Assembly: GCA_037444685.1 (NCBI GenBank)
Contig: JBBILX010000008.1
Span: 102,487-166,486, forward strand
Source of the DNA: UBA964 sp037444685
Lineage (GTDB): Bacteria > Pseudomonadota > Gammaproteobacteria > Steroidobacterales > Steroidobacteraceae
DNA: 64,000 nucleotides
Direction: 5' to 3'
Each line of letters starts with the position of its first letter. Positions within the stretch are counted from its first letter, which is position 1. This document shows, in pieces, positions 27,774 to 36,422 of this stretch. A program made the translations under genes and the position numbers. The notes under the pieces were generated by a model. It ran no database searches, was not told the origin of the DNA, and saw nothing but the letters and a program-made list of their open reading frames with translations.

Positions 27774-28274
27774 ATGGCCAGAAAGCACACCGCCACGATC
27801 CAAACGCCCGACATCGACATCGGCATCCCTGAGAAGCATCGCGCGAAGATTGCCGAGGGCCTCTCGCATCTGCTGGCCGACACCTACTCGCTCTACCTCA
27901 AGACCCACAACTTTCACTGGAACGTCGAAGGGCCGATGTTCAATACCCTGCACCTGATGTTCATGGAGCAGTACACGGAGCTCTGGAATGCCCTCGACGC
28001 GATCGCCGAGCGCATCCGCTCGCTCGGCTACCCGGCGCCGGGCACCTATCGGGAATTCGCCAGGCTGACCTCGATTCCCGAAACGGAGGGCGTGCCCGAG
28101 GCCCTCGAGATGGTCAGGCTGCTGGTGGCCGGACACGAGGCCGTCGCACGGACGGCGCGTGCCGCCTTCCCCGCAGCCGAGAAAGGCGGCGACGAGTCCA
28201 CCGCCGACTTGCTGACGCAGCGCCTGCAGGTGCACGAGAAGACGGCGTGGATGCTGCGCAGCCTGCTGAAGTAG
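27774..28274 (+). CDS. dps: Dps family DNA-binding/ferritin-like protein
   Basis: 166 aa four-helix ferritin-like protein. The ferroxidase site shared between subunits is visible in YSLYLKTHNFHWNVEGPMFN (His pair) and MEQYTELWNALDAIAERIRS (Asp/Glu). The N-terminal tail is Lys/Arg-bearing (MARKHTATIQ). Dodecamers oxidise Fe(II) with peroxide and protect DNA. An OxyR-like site and a sigma70-type promoter sit just upstream, and OxyR itself is encoded in the window. Confidence 0.93.
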   Translation: MARKHTATIQTPDIDIGIPEKHRAKIAEGLSHLLADTYSLYLKTHNFHWNVEGPMFNTLHLMFMEQYTELWNALDAIAERIRSLGYPAPGTYREFARLTSIPETEGVPEALEMVRLLVAGHEAVARTARAAFPAAEKGGDESTADLLTQRLQVHEKTAWMLRSLLK

Positions 28275-28295
28275 CGCCGCGAGCGCCTGTTCGGC

Positions 28296-29522
28296 TCAGT
28301 CCGCGGGCAGCCGACGCATCGTGGCCGTGAAAGCGTTCGCGTGCTCGGGTCCAAGGAACCGCACGGTGTTGCGTCCGGCCTGCTTCGCGCCGTAGAGCGC
28401 CTCATCGGCGAGCTGCACGATCTCGTCGGGCGTGCGGTCGAGGCTTGCCTCGATCCAGGCGCCGCCGACGCTGGCCGTGATGCGGCCCGTACGCGGCGCG
28501 GCGCGATGCTCGATCCGCGCCTGCTCGATCGCGGCACGTACCTGCTCGGCGATCGCGCGCGCATGATCGGGCGTGACCTGATAGAGCACGATCGCGAGTT
28601 CCTCGCCGCCGTAGCGCGCCGCCATGTCGAGCGGGCGGCGGGCGTGGCGCTGGACGATCTGCGCCACGTAACGCAGGCAGGAATCCCCGGCCTGATGGCC
28701 GTACAGGTCGTTGTAGGCCTTGAAGTGATCGATGTCGATCAGCAGCACGCTGATTGTCGAACGGTCGCGCAGGCTCTGCTGCCAGACGCGCAACAGATGC
28801 TCGTCGAAGGCGCGCCGGTTACGCAGGCTCGTCAGTCCGTCCCGTTCGGCGATCTCGCCGAGGGCACCGCGCTCGAGAAACAGGCGGCGCGAGGCTTCCT
28901 CGACGCCCCAGGCGATATAGCCGCCTACCATCATGACGCCCGCGAGCAGCATCGTGTCGTAGGCCAGGAGCGTCGGTCGAAGCTGGTAGGCAAACCCTGC
29001 GACGACGAATGCCGCGAGCATCAACGCCGCGACCGCGAGCGACGGCACGAACATCAGGCCGAGCAGGAAAAAGACCGCCAGCACGTGGACCGTCATGACG
29101 CTGAGGATCTCGGCGCCGCCCTCGACGATAATCTGCATCACGAGTACCGACAGCGCGATGCCGTACAGCGCCGAGCAGACGAGCGCGGCCCGCGGGTAGA
29201 CGGTCGAGTGTCGCTTCGAGTACGCCGCCAGCAGCATCGCGACAGCAGTGCTCTGCAGTACACCAAGGCGCAGCACGGTCTCGACGTTCCAGCCGAAACG
29301 CCCGTCGTAGCCGAGGCGGAACACGCTCGCGATGACGGTCAGCGCGAGCAGTATCCACAGCCATAGCCGCGTGCGCGGTATCATGCTGTTGAGGCGAAAC
29401 GCCCGGTACTCACGCTCGAGCGCGGGTGGGAACTCGAACGCGATCCGGCCGCGCTGCAGCTCGGCCTCGTACGGCGAGAGCGCGACCCGGCTGTTGCGTT
29501 CGAGATCCGACGGCTGCTGCAT
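28296..29522 (-). CDS. Membrane diguanylate cyclase (GGDEF)
   Basis: 408 aa from ATG 29522. A cytosolic N-terminal stretch of about 50 residues precedes six hydrophobic segments (residues about 52-205), then a GGDEF domain from about residue 225. It has the active signature RYGGEEL, plus DIDHFKAYNDLYGHQAGDSC and the family start RDGLTSLRNRRAFDE. An RxxD inhibitory site is not evident just before the signature. It should make cyclic di-GMP from two GTP. The membrane part is not a recognised sensor. Its start is 2 bp from the end of the DUF4139 gene, so the two are probably one transcript. Confidence 0.92.
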   Translation of the reverse strand: MQQPSDLERNSRVALSPYEAELQRGRIAFEFPPALEREYRAFRLNSMIPRTRLWLWILLALTVIASVFRLGYDGRFGWNVETVLRLGVLQSTAVAMLLAAYSKRHSTVYPRAALVCSALYGIALSVLVMQIIVEGGAEILSVMTVHVLAVFFLLGLMFVPSLAVAALMLAAFVVAGFAYQLRPTLLAYDTMLLAGVMMVGGYIAWGVEEASRRLFLERGALGEIAERDGLTSLRNRRAFDEHLLRVWQQSLRDRSTISVLLIDIDHFKAYNDLYGHQAGDSCLRYVAQIVQRHARRPLDMAARYGGEELAIVLYQVTPDHARAIAEQVRAAIEQARIEHRAAPRTGRITASVGGAWIEASLDRTPDEIVQLADEALYGAKQAGRNTVRFLGPEHANAFTATMRRLPAD

Positions 29523-29524
29523 CG

Positions 29525-31057
29525 TCACCAAGTGTACCGGACCCGGTAGCGCACCACGGTCTCGGCGTCGGCGGCGACGCGTACCGGGAAGTGCAGGGTG
29601 CGCGCGTCCTGCTTCTCGAACTCGTGGGTGCGCGTCACGATGCGCCAGTTGCTCCAGCGGTACAGACTCTCGCGTACGACGACGTCGACCGCCTGAGCCT
29701 TGTGGTTGCGCAGCCTGACCTCGATTTCCTCCTCCATCCAACGGGCTTTGGTGTCGACCGCGAAGTCGACCTGCCGGCGTTCGCCGACGACATCGAACGC
29801 CGAACCGAGCCGGATGCGAACGTTCTCGTCCTTGGGGGTGTGATCGATGCGATCCTCGCCGATGAACTCGAGCGAGCCGTCCGCGGCATCGAGCTGGGAG
29901 ACCCGGATGCGTCCGGCAGGCAGCGGCACGCCGAGGCCATACTGCCTGTCGTTCCGGAACTCGAGGTAGACATCGACCTTCCTGTTCATCGGCAGACCGG
30001 GATCCCTCTCGGTCATCGGCGAACCCCAACCGTAGTTGCCAGCAAGTCCGTAGTAGACCAGCGTCTTGCGCGCCGGGACGCGCCGCGCGGCGTCGAACAG
30101 CTCAATCTGCTTGGTCGAGTTGTTGGGCAGGGTCGTGCGCCGGCCCAGCGTGTAGAGGTGGAACTCGAAGAACGCCTTCTGCTCGAATCCAGCGTCGGAC
30201 TCCATCGTCTTGTCGGCCATCGCCATCGCGGCCCGCACCATCCGCGGCTGCGGCGGCTCGACCCGCTGCACATCGCCGGCGATCAGCTTGAGCCGCGCAT
30301 CGGAATAGGTCGCGCCGGACTGGTTGATGATGCTGACCCACGCCGAAAGATCGAGCAGTCCGCTGTTCGCGTCCCTGCCCTCGTTGAAGATCAGGTTGTA
30401 GTCGGCCCACCAGGTGATACCGCCCGTCTGGTAAGTCACGCGCGCGCGCTGCTCGCCGGCCTTCGGCGCGCTGATCAGCCATTCGAGGGTCGGTCGCGTG
30501 ATCAGCCCGCCCGGCAGCTCGGGGAAACGCAGCGAGGCGTAGTCGCGCAGCGAATGGACCGTGCCGTCCGCCGCCCGCAGCACCAGCCCGTCGAACGAGG
30601 AGAGCAGAGTACCGGTCAGCGTCGTGACCTGGCCGCCGACGCTGCGCTCGACCGTGATCGGGCGGTCGAGATACTTCAGCAGCAGCTTGTCGTTGCTGAC
30701 GAGGTCGAACTGGAAATCCTGCTCGAGCACGCGCGTGCCTGGATCGGTCAGCGAGGTGAACGTGACCGTGGTCGGGTCGATCAGGCCGGCGACGTCACTG
30801 AAGCGCAGCGTCGAGCGGCCGGCGCCGACCTGCACGAGTCGCTCGTGCCGCACGAGCGCGTAGCCAGGAACCGCCATTGCATTCGCCGTGCCGGTCCCCG
30901 GTACGGGTCGGTAGAGTGCAGGCGGAATCGCGCCGGGCTGCGCCGAACTGTAGATCGTGACCGCCGTCTCATCGGCGGCGCGCGCTGCCTCGGCGCCGCT
31001 GCCGCCCGCAGCGAGGACGCCGATGGCAGCCACTCCGAGCAATCGTATTTTGGTCAT
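29525..31057 (-). CDS. DUF4139 domain-containing exported protein
   Basis: 510 aa with a signal peptide (IRLLGVAAIGVLAAGG). The body matches DUF4139/mucoidy-inhibitor-like beta-rich proteins: TYQTGGITWWADYNLIFNEG, AWVSIINQSGATYSDARLKL and a C-terminal KDENVRIRLGSAFDVVGERR. No catalytic motif is recognised and the function is unknown; it is likely periplasmic. It is transcribed with the downstream diguanylate cyclase gene. Confidence 0.85.
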   Translation of the reverse strand: MTKIRLLGVAAIGVLAAGGSGAEAARAADETAVTIYSSAQPGAIPPALYRPVPGTGTANAMAVPGYALVRHERLVQVGAGRSTLRFSDVAGLIDPTTVTFTSLTDPGTRVLEQDFQFDLVSNDKLLLKYLDRPITVERSVGGQVTTLTGTLLSSFDGLVLRAADGTVHSLRDYASLRFPELPGGLITRPTLEWLISAPKAGEQRARVTYQTGGITWWADYNLIFNEGRDANSGLLDLSAWVSIINQSGATYSDARLKLIAGDVQRVEPPQPRMVRAAMAMADKTMESDAGFEQKAFFEFHLYTLGRRTTLPNNSTKQIELFDAARRVPARKTLVYYGLAGNYGWGSPMTERDPGLPMNRKVDVYLEFRNDRQYGLGVPLPAGRIRVSQLDAADGSLEFIGEDRIDHTPKDENVRIRLGSAFDVVGERRQVDFAVDTKARWMEEEIEVRLRNHKAQAVDVVVRESLYRWSNWRIVTRTHEFEKQDARTLHFPVRVAADAETVVRYRVRYTW

Positions 31058-31345
31058 CCGTTGCCTCCTCGTCAGCGTTGCGGTGCCTGTTTGAACGCAG
31101 CGGGCCGCCGCACGGGGTCGAGCGCTGACCGCATTCTGTGAGCCAGTCCCGCGTTTCGGCCACGACGCCGGCGCACGATAGCGGGCGTGGGTGAACGCTA
31201 CCTGAATTCAATCCGTGGGCGACAGTCGCGCGCGACCTGAGTGGCGGACGGCGTTCCTGGGCCGCGCGCTGCACCCGCTGCGCGCGCCGCGCCGGACCGC
31301 GCCCTCGATGACCACCGCGCCGGCGAGTTCGCCCCCTCTGGCGCC

Positions 31346-32044
31346 ATGGACCGGGATTTCATCGAAAAGAACCAGATTGTCGAGCGCTACCTGACCGGCA
31401 AGCTGCCGCCGAGGGGGGCAGCCGACTTCGAGCGCGTCTGTCGCGGCGACCCTCGGCTGGTCGAGGACCTGCGACTTGCGGATCGCGTCCACTCCGCCAT
31501 CCGCCTGCTCGAGGCGAGCGGCCAGCCGGAACCCTGGGCCGAGAAGCCGCGTGCCTTCTGGGAGAAGCCGCCATTCATCGGCGCGGCCGCGGCTCTCGCA
31601 GTCGTCTTCCTGATCAGCACGGTGGTGCTGTTCGTCAAGCTGCGCACGGCAGAGGCGCAGATCGCCGGGCTCGAGACCACAGTCGTCGAGCGACCGATCG
31701 ACCCGAGCTCGAGAGGCCGCACCGTGACCGTGATCCCGAGCCGCAGCGGCCCGGTGCGACGCGGCCTGTTCACGACCGGCGCCGTCGGCGCGGAGTTCGT
31801 CGAGATGCGGATCGATGTCTCCTGGGCCGATACCTCGTCGTTCCGCGTCGCGCTCGAGCGCGCGGGTCAGGGTCGGGTGCTGCGCCTCGACAACCTGCTA
31901 CGCGACTCGAACGGTCACCTGCGCATCGCCTTCAACAGTTCCGCGCTCGGACCCGGCACCTACACGCTCGCGATCGACGCCGTGAACTGGCGTGGTCAGG
32001 CCAGTCCGGCAGCCTGGGCCGCCTTCGACGTCACAACGCCCTGA
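31346..32044 (+). CDS. Anti-sigma-like single-pass membrane protein
   Basis: 232 aa. The N-terminal cytosolic part begins FIEKNQIVERYLTGKLPPRG, with acidic Leu-rich helices as seen in anti-sigma or zinc-finger-anchored regulators, but without a His/Cys zinc motif. One TM is near residue 80 (FIGAAAALAVVFLISTVVLF). The periplasmic C-terminal domain is beta-rich (VEMRIDVSWADTSSFRVALE). No sigma gene is adjacent. The ATG at 31346 is preferred; upstream in-frame codons lie in low-complexity sequence. A phoD gene follows 61 bp later on the same strand. Confidence 0.6.
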   Translation: MDRDFIEKNQIVERYLTGKLPPRGAADFERVCRGDPRLVEDLRLADRVHSAIRLLEASGQPEPWAEKPRAFWEKPPFIGAAAALAVVFLISTVVLFVKLRTAEAQIAGLETTVVERPIDPSSRGRTVTVIPSRSGPVRRGLFTTGAVGAEFVEMRIDVSWADTSSFRVALERAGQGRVLRLDNLLRDSNGHLRIAFNSSALGPGTYTLAIDAVNWRGQASPAAWAAFDVTTP

Positions 32045-32105
32045 GGCCGCGGCCGGCGCTGTCATGCGCCTGCCGCGAAACCCCATTACCGTGCATGATG
32101 TCGCC

Positions 32106-33659
32106 ATGCACCGCCGTCAACTGCTGCTCGGCGCCGCGAGCTGCGGCGCATCGCTCCTGCTGCCCGGTCGCCGCGCCTTCGCGCGCACCGCACCGCGTTT
32201 CGCGCGCGATCCTTTCACGCTCGGCGTCGCCTCGGGTTATCCGACTCCCGACGGTGTTACGCTCTGGACGCGGCTCGCGCCAGAGCCGCTCGCGCCGGAT
32301 GGTGGCCTCGACCCCCTCGACATCCCGGTGCAGTGGGAAATCGCCGACGACCCGGGCTTCCGCCGTATCGTGCGTCGCGGCAACGCCTATGCCGAGGCCG
32401 CCTTCGGCCACAGCGTCCATTGCGACGTGGCCGATCTCGAGCCCGAGCGTGAGTACTGGTACCGGTTCCGCGCCGGCGAGGCCCGCAGCCCGGTCGGACG
32501 CACGCGCACGGCTCCTGCACCCGGCTCGTCGTCGCAACGAATGCGGCTTGCGCTCGCGAGCTGCCAGATGTTCGAGCACGGCTACTTTGCCGCCTGGCGG
32601 CGGATCGCTGCCGACGGGACCGATCTCGTGGTCCACGTCGGCGACTACATCTACGAAGTCAGCTGGGGCCAGAAGCGGATCCGCCCGCACGGCTCTGGGG
32701 AGTGCTACACGCTGGCTGACTACCGCGCACGTCACGCGCTCTACAAGCTCGATGGCGATCTCGCCGCGGCGCATGCCACCTGCCCCTGGGTGCTGACCTG
32801 GGACGATCACGAAGTCGACAACGATTACGCCGACGACGTGTCAGAGCAGAACGACGACCCGCGGCTCTTCCTCGGCCGTCGCGCCGCCGCCTACCAGGCC
32901 TACTATGAACACCTGCCCCTGCCGCGCAGCGCTGCCCCTGTCGGCGCATACCTGCGCCTGCACGCCGCGCTCCGCTTCGGCGATCTCGTGTCGCTCTGCC
33001 TGCTCGACACCCGTCAGTTCCGCTCACCGCATCCCTGCCCTCCAGCGGGTCGGCGCGGCGCTACGCGGCTCGATCCGTCGGGCTGTCCGGATTTCGATGA
33101 TTCCAATCGGACGATGCTCGGCGCGCGCCAGGAGGAGTGGCTCGGTGCCCAGCTGGGCCGATCGCGCAGCCGCTGGAACCTGGTCGCCCAGAGCGTCGTG
33201 ATGGCGCACAACAATGAGGTTGCGCTGCCCGCGCAGCGCTACTGGACCGACGCCTGGAACGGCTACCCGCAGGCGCGCTCGCGACTGCTCGCGCAGCTCG
33301 AGAGCACGCGCGTCCGCAACCCCGTCGTGCTCGGCGGCGACATCCACGCCTTCGTCGCCTCGACGCTGCACCGCCGCGCCGACGATCCGGCCTCGCCGCC
33401 GGTGGCTGCCGAGATCGTCACGACTTCGATCAGCTCGGAGGGCACGCCGGTGGCGCTGCTCGAGAGCGCGGTCGCGAACAATCCGGCGACGATTTTCGGC
33501 GAGCCGCGCTACCGCGGCTGGACGCGTATCGATCTGCGCCCCGAGCGACTGACGGCCGATTGCATGGCCCTCGATGACGTCTACGACCGCGACAGCGGCG
33601 CGCGCGTGCTCGCGAGCTTCGTCGTCGAGGACGGCCGACCCGGGCTCGCGCGCGCCTGA
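32106..33659 (+). CDS. phoD: PhoD-like alkaline phosphatase/phosphodiesterase
   Basis: 517 aa. The N-terminal signal (RRQLLLGAASCGASLLLPGR, Tat-like RR) is followed by the PhoD N-domain and the metal-binding core: VVHVGDYIYEVSWGQ, LTWDDHEVDNDYADDV, LDTRQFRS and VVLGGDIHAF. These hold the Asp, Asn and His ligands for Ca/Fe. The enzyme should hydrolyse phosphate mono- or diesters in the periplasm. A truncated glycosyltransferase gene starts 2 bp after its stop. Confidence 0.92.
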   Translation: MHRRQLLLGAASCGASLLLPGRRAFARTAPRFARDPFTLGVASGYPTPDGVTLWTRLAPEPLAPDGGLDPLDIPVQWEIADDPGFRRIVRRGNAYAEAAFGHSVHCDVADLEPEREYWYRFRAGEARSPVGRTRTAPAPGSSSQRMRLALASCQMFEHGYFAAWRRIAADGTDLVVHVGDYIYEVSWGQKRIRPHGSGECYTLADYRARHALYKLDGDLAAAHATCPWVLTWDDHEVDNDYADDVSEQNDDPRLFLGRRAAAYQAYYEHLPLPRSAAPVGAYLRLHAALRFGDLVSLCLLDTRQFRSPHPCPPAGRRGATRLDPSGCPDFDDSNRTMLGARQEEWLGAQLGRSRSRWNLVAQSVVMAHNNEVALPAQRYWTDAWNGYPQARSRLLAQLESTRVRNPVVLGGDIHAFVASTLHRRADDPASPPVAAEIVTTSISSEGTPVALLESAVANNPATIFGEPRYRGWTRIDLRPERLTADCMALDDVYDRDSGARVLASFVVEDGRPGLARA

Positions 33660-33661
33660 CG

Positions 33662-34528
33662 ATGCGTATCGCTCTCGCGCCGGGCACCGGCGTCGAGCGC
33701 GAGCTGCGCGCCTTCCATCCCGAGGCCGTGCATATCGCCGCCGAGGGCCCCCTCGGCCTCGCTGCGAGGGCTGTTTGGCTGCGCAGCGGCTGGCCATTCA
33801 CCACTGCGCTGCACACCCGATTCCCCGAGTACCTCAGCGCGCGGAGGCTTGCGCCCGCCGCTCTGACTTATGCATATCTGCGTCGCTTTCACGCACCCGC
33901 CCGGCGCTGCCTCGTCAGCACCGCTACGCTCGAGAGGCTCCTGACCGAACAAGGCTTTGTGAGACTCGTCCGCTCGGAGCGAGGCGTCGATACGGACCTC
34001 TTCAAACCGGCGATACGGACGGCGCAGTGGCCACGTCCGTTGTTTGGTTATCTCGGCAGACTCGCCGTCGAGAAGAACGTCGACGACTTCCTGGGGCTGA
34101 GACTGCCCGGCACCCGGCTCGTCATCGGCGACGGACCCGAGCGCGCGCGCCTCGTGAAGCCATGCCCAAAGGCCCACTTCGTCGGTCGCCTCGAGGGCGG
34201 AGCGCTCGCGCGGCTTCTCGCCGAGCTCGATGTGCTCGTGTTCCCGAGCCGCACGGACACGTTCGGCCTGGTGACCCTCGAGGCCGTCGCCTGCGGCGTG
34301 CCCGTGGCAGCTTATCCGGTGGCTGGGCCCAGCGACATCGTCCGCGACGGCCAGACCGGCGCGCTCGACGAATCGCTCGAGCATGCGGCGCATCGCGCAG
34401 TGGAAATCGACCGGACCCGCTGCCGCGCCTTCGCGCTCGAGCGCAGCTGGGCCGCCGCGACCCGTCAGTTCCTCGGTCATCTGGCGCCGATCAGCGCCCG
34501 TGGCGAAGAACTGCGGGCCTCAGGCTGA
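33662..34528 (+). CDS. Glycosyltransferase family 4 protein, N-terminally shortened
   Basis: 288 aa against a usual length of roughly 340-380. The C-terminal GT-B half is intact: PRPLFGYLGRLAVEKNVDDF, RLVIGDGPERARL and the nucleotide-sugar EX7E region FGLVTLEAVACGVPVAAYP. The protein starts directly in the segment that normally follows about 50-60 residues of the first Rossmann strand/helix block (RIALAPGTGVERELRAF, then PEAVHIAAEGPLGLAARA). The GVNGV-type acceptor loop is therefore missing. It begins 2 bp after the phoD stop. It may be inactive or a product of deletion. Family: UDP- or GDP-sugar-dependent mannosyl/glucosyl lipid synthesis. Confidence 0.85.
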   Translation: MRIALAPGTGVERELRAFHPEAVHIAAEGPLGLAARAVWLRSGWPFTTALHTRFPEYLSARRLAPAALTYAYLRRFHAPARRCLVSTATLERLLTEQGFVRLVRSERGVDTDLFKPAIRTAQWPRPLFGYLGRLAVEKNVDDFLGLRLPGTRLVIGDGPERARLVKPCPKAHFVGRLEGGALARLLAELDVLVFPSRTDTFGLVTLEAVACGVPVAAYPVAGPSDIVRDGQTGALDESLEHAAHRAVEIDRTRCRAFALERSWAAATRQFLGHLAPISARGEELRASG

Positions 34529-36364
34529 GTGCCGCACGCCAGTTCTCGTGGAGTGCATCCTCTCGAAGCGCCCGAGCCCGTCGACGGACATGTACTTTCG
34601 CAATAACGCCCGGTCCGTGTGCCGCAGGTCCAGCAGCAGCAGGCAGTCGATGGCGTTGGAGAAGGCAGGATCGACGTTGAATCCGAGTATCCGGCCGCCG
34701 AGGCGCAAGTAGTGCCGTAGCAGCACTGGGATACCCTTGCCGTCGGGCTCGAGTTCGGCGATGAGCCCAGACAGACTCTCGACATCGCCGAGCGCCGCCC
34801 AGTGCGGCCCTAGCGCGCGTAGCGCATGGGAGCGCCGATAACGCTGGCGTGGACGCACCAGCCTCGCCAGCCAGGGTTCGAAGCACGATCGACTCAGCCA
34901 TTCGACCAGCACGTCTCGCGAGAAGGCACTGTACGACTGACTGATGCTGACGGGGCCGATCAGGCGGCAATATCGCGGCTCGCGCGCCACGTATTCGCCG
35001 ATACCACGCCAGAGCGTCAGAAGCGGTGCATACGATCGCTGCCATTCCCCGCGAACGAACGATCGACCGAGTTCCAGCGCCGGTCCGAGTAGCCGCAACA
35101 GTGGCTCCTGATACTCGAACAGCGTATGCGTGTAGAGACCGCGGGTCCCGTAGGCACGCCGGATCTCGTCCACTCTTCCGATCCGGTAACCCCCGACGAT
35201 CTGCTCCGAGGCCGCATCCCACAGGATCAACTGGTCGTAGTAGTTGTCGAAGAGATCCAGATCGAGATCGCGGCCGGTGCCCTCACCGACCGCGCGGAAG
35301 GTCTGCTCGCGCAGTCTACCGATCTCGGTGAGCAGGGCCGGGATCTGCGTCGCCCTCGCGCGATAGACCCGCAGGCTGCCGCCGTGCGCAAGCAGGGCCT
35401 TCGGGCCGAGCCGCTCGATCTCCGCACGTTGTGCCGCGAGCGGCGCACGCGCAATGCCCGGTACCGTCGGCAGATCGGCCTTGCCGGTGGGCGGCATGCT
35501 GCGGTACTCGGCAATGGTTCGCTTCGCCGAGCCCGGTTCGCTCGCCAGCAGTTCCATCCGCAGGCGAAGCTGCGCGATGAAGTCATCGACGTTGCCTTTG
35601 CTCGAGAGCCGATCGGGCGCCATCGGTGCCGCTGCCCTGAACGCGACCGAGCGGCCACGGGCACGCAAGAGTTCCCTCGGCAGCAACAGCGTGCCGAGAC
35701 TGGGATGAATGATGCTGATGAGATGGAACAGCGCGCTGTTGGCGCCGGCAATGTGCAGCGGCACGATCGGCGCACCGGCCAGCCACAGCCAGCGACCGAT
35801 CGCCGGCTGCCATGGCGGATCCGAGATTCGTCCCGTTCTCAGATCGAACCGCGCAACCTCGCCGCCGGGAAACAAGAGCACGGCCCCACCGCCGCGCAGC
35901 AAGCGCAACGCGCGGCGCAGCGCCGCGGCATTGCGGGAGGCGGTGCCCCTGCCTCCGTAAGGATCGAGCGGCAGAAGGACCGGGGCGAGCTCGACGATGC
36001 GGGTCAGCTCGTAGTTGGCCAGCACGTGCAGATCGGGGCGCACGCGTGAGAGTCTCGAGATCGTCACGAGACCGTCGAGCGCACCGTGGGGATGATTGCA
36101 GACGAAGACGAGCGGGCCGGAACGGGGGATTCGCTCGAGAGCTTCGGCCGACGCATCGACGTCGATGGAGAGCAGATCGAGCGCGGCATCGGCGAACTGC
36201 GCAGCCGTGAGGCCGGCAGGGAGCAGCCCGTGCAACCGACTCAGCTCCTCGAGGCCGAGCGCCAGCTGGATCGCGCGCCGGAGCGGGGCGGGCAGCACGC
36301 CAGATGGGTGGAGTTGGGTCGGCCAGCGTCTTCCCTGCGGCCGTTTCGAGACGCGACGGCTCAT
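34520..36364 (-). CDS. Bifunctional PlsC-type/GNAT acyltransferase, OlsF-like
   Basis: 614 aa fusion. The N-terminal part (about 60-290) is a PlsC-like acyltransferase with LVFVCNHPHGALDGL (NHPxGxxDG motif) and AVLLFPGGEVARFD. The C-terminal part (about 330-580) is a hemolysin/OlsB-like N-acyltransferase with the segments QIVGGYRIGRVDEI and LGRSFVRGEWQRSYAPLLTL. This order matches OlsF, which makes ornithine lipids by N-acylating ornithine and then O-acylating lyso-ornithine lipid. Substrate here is inference. The 3' end overlaps the truncated glycosyltransferase tail-to-tail by 9 bp. Confidence 0.82.
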   Translation of the reverse strand: MSRRVSKRPQGRRWPTQLHPSGVLPAPLRRAIQLALGLEELSRLHGLLPAGLTAAQFADAALDLLSIDVDASAEALERIPRSGPLVFVCNHPHGALDGLVTISRLSRVRPDLHVLANYELTRIVELAPVLLPLDPYGGRGTASRNAAALRRALRLLRGGGAVLLFPGGEVARFDLRTGRISDPPWQPAIGRWLWLAGAPIVPLHIAGANSALFHLISIIHPSLGTLLLPRELLRARGRSVAFRAAAPMAPDRLSSKGNVDDFIAQLRLRMELLASEPGSAKRTIAEYRSMPPTGKADLPTVPGIARAPLAAQRAEIERLGPKALLAHGGSLRVYRARATQIPALLTEIGRLREQTFRAVGEGTGRDLDLDLFDNYYDQLILWDAASEQIVGGYRIGRVDEIRRAYGTRGLYTHTLFEYQEPLLRLLGPALELGRSFVRGEWQRSYAPLLTLWRGIGEYVAREPRYCRLIGPVSISQSYSAFSRDVLVEWLSRSCFEPWLARLVRPRQRYRRSHALRALGPHWAALGDVESLSGLIAELEPDGKGIPVLLRHYLRLGGRILGFNVDPAFSNAIDCLLLLDLRHTDRALLRKYMSVDGLGRFERMHSTRTGVRHSA

Positions 36365-36422
36365 TCCGGCAGCGTGCCCGTGATCGATGACAGCCTGCCT
36401 AAACGGGGATGAAGGCCCGATG

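Noticed and set aside
29525..30029. Long upstream extension of the diguanylate cyclase frame
   Set aside because: The extension lies wholly inside the DUF4139 gene and has arginine-rich shadow composition; ATG 29522 gives a normal protein.
31058..31345. 288-bp gap searched for a sigma-factor gene to match the anti-sigma-like protein
   Set aside because: Translations in this gap are low-complexity Arg/Ala-rich with no sigma region 2 or 4 motif.
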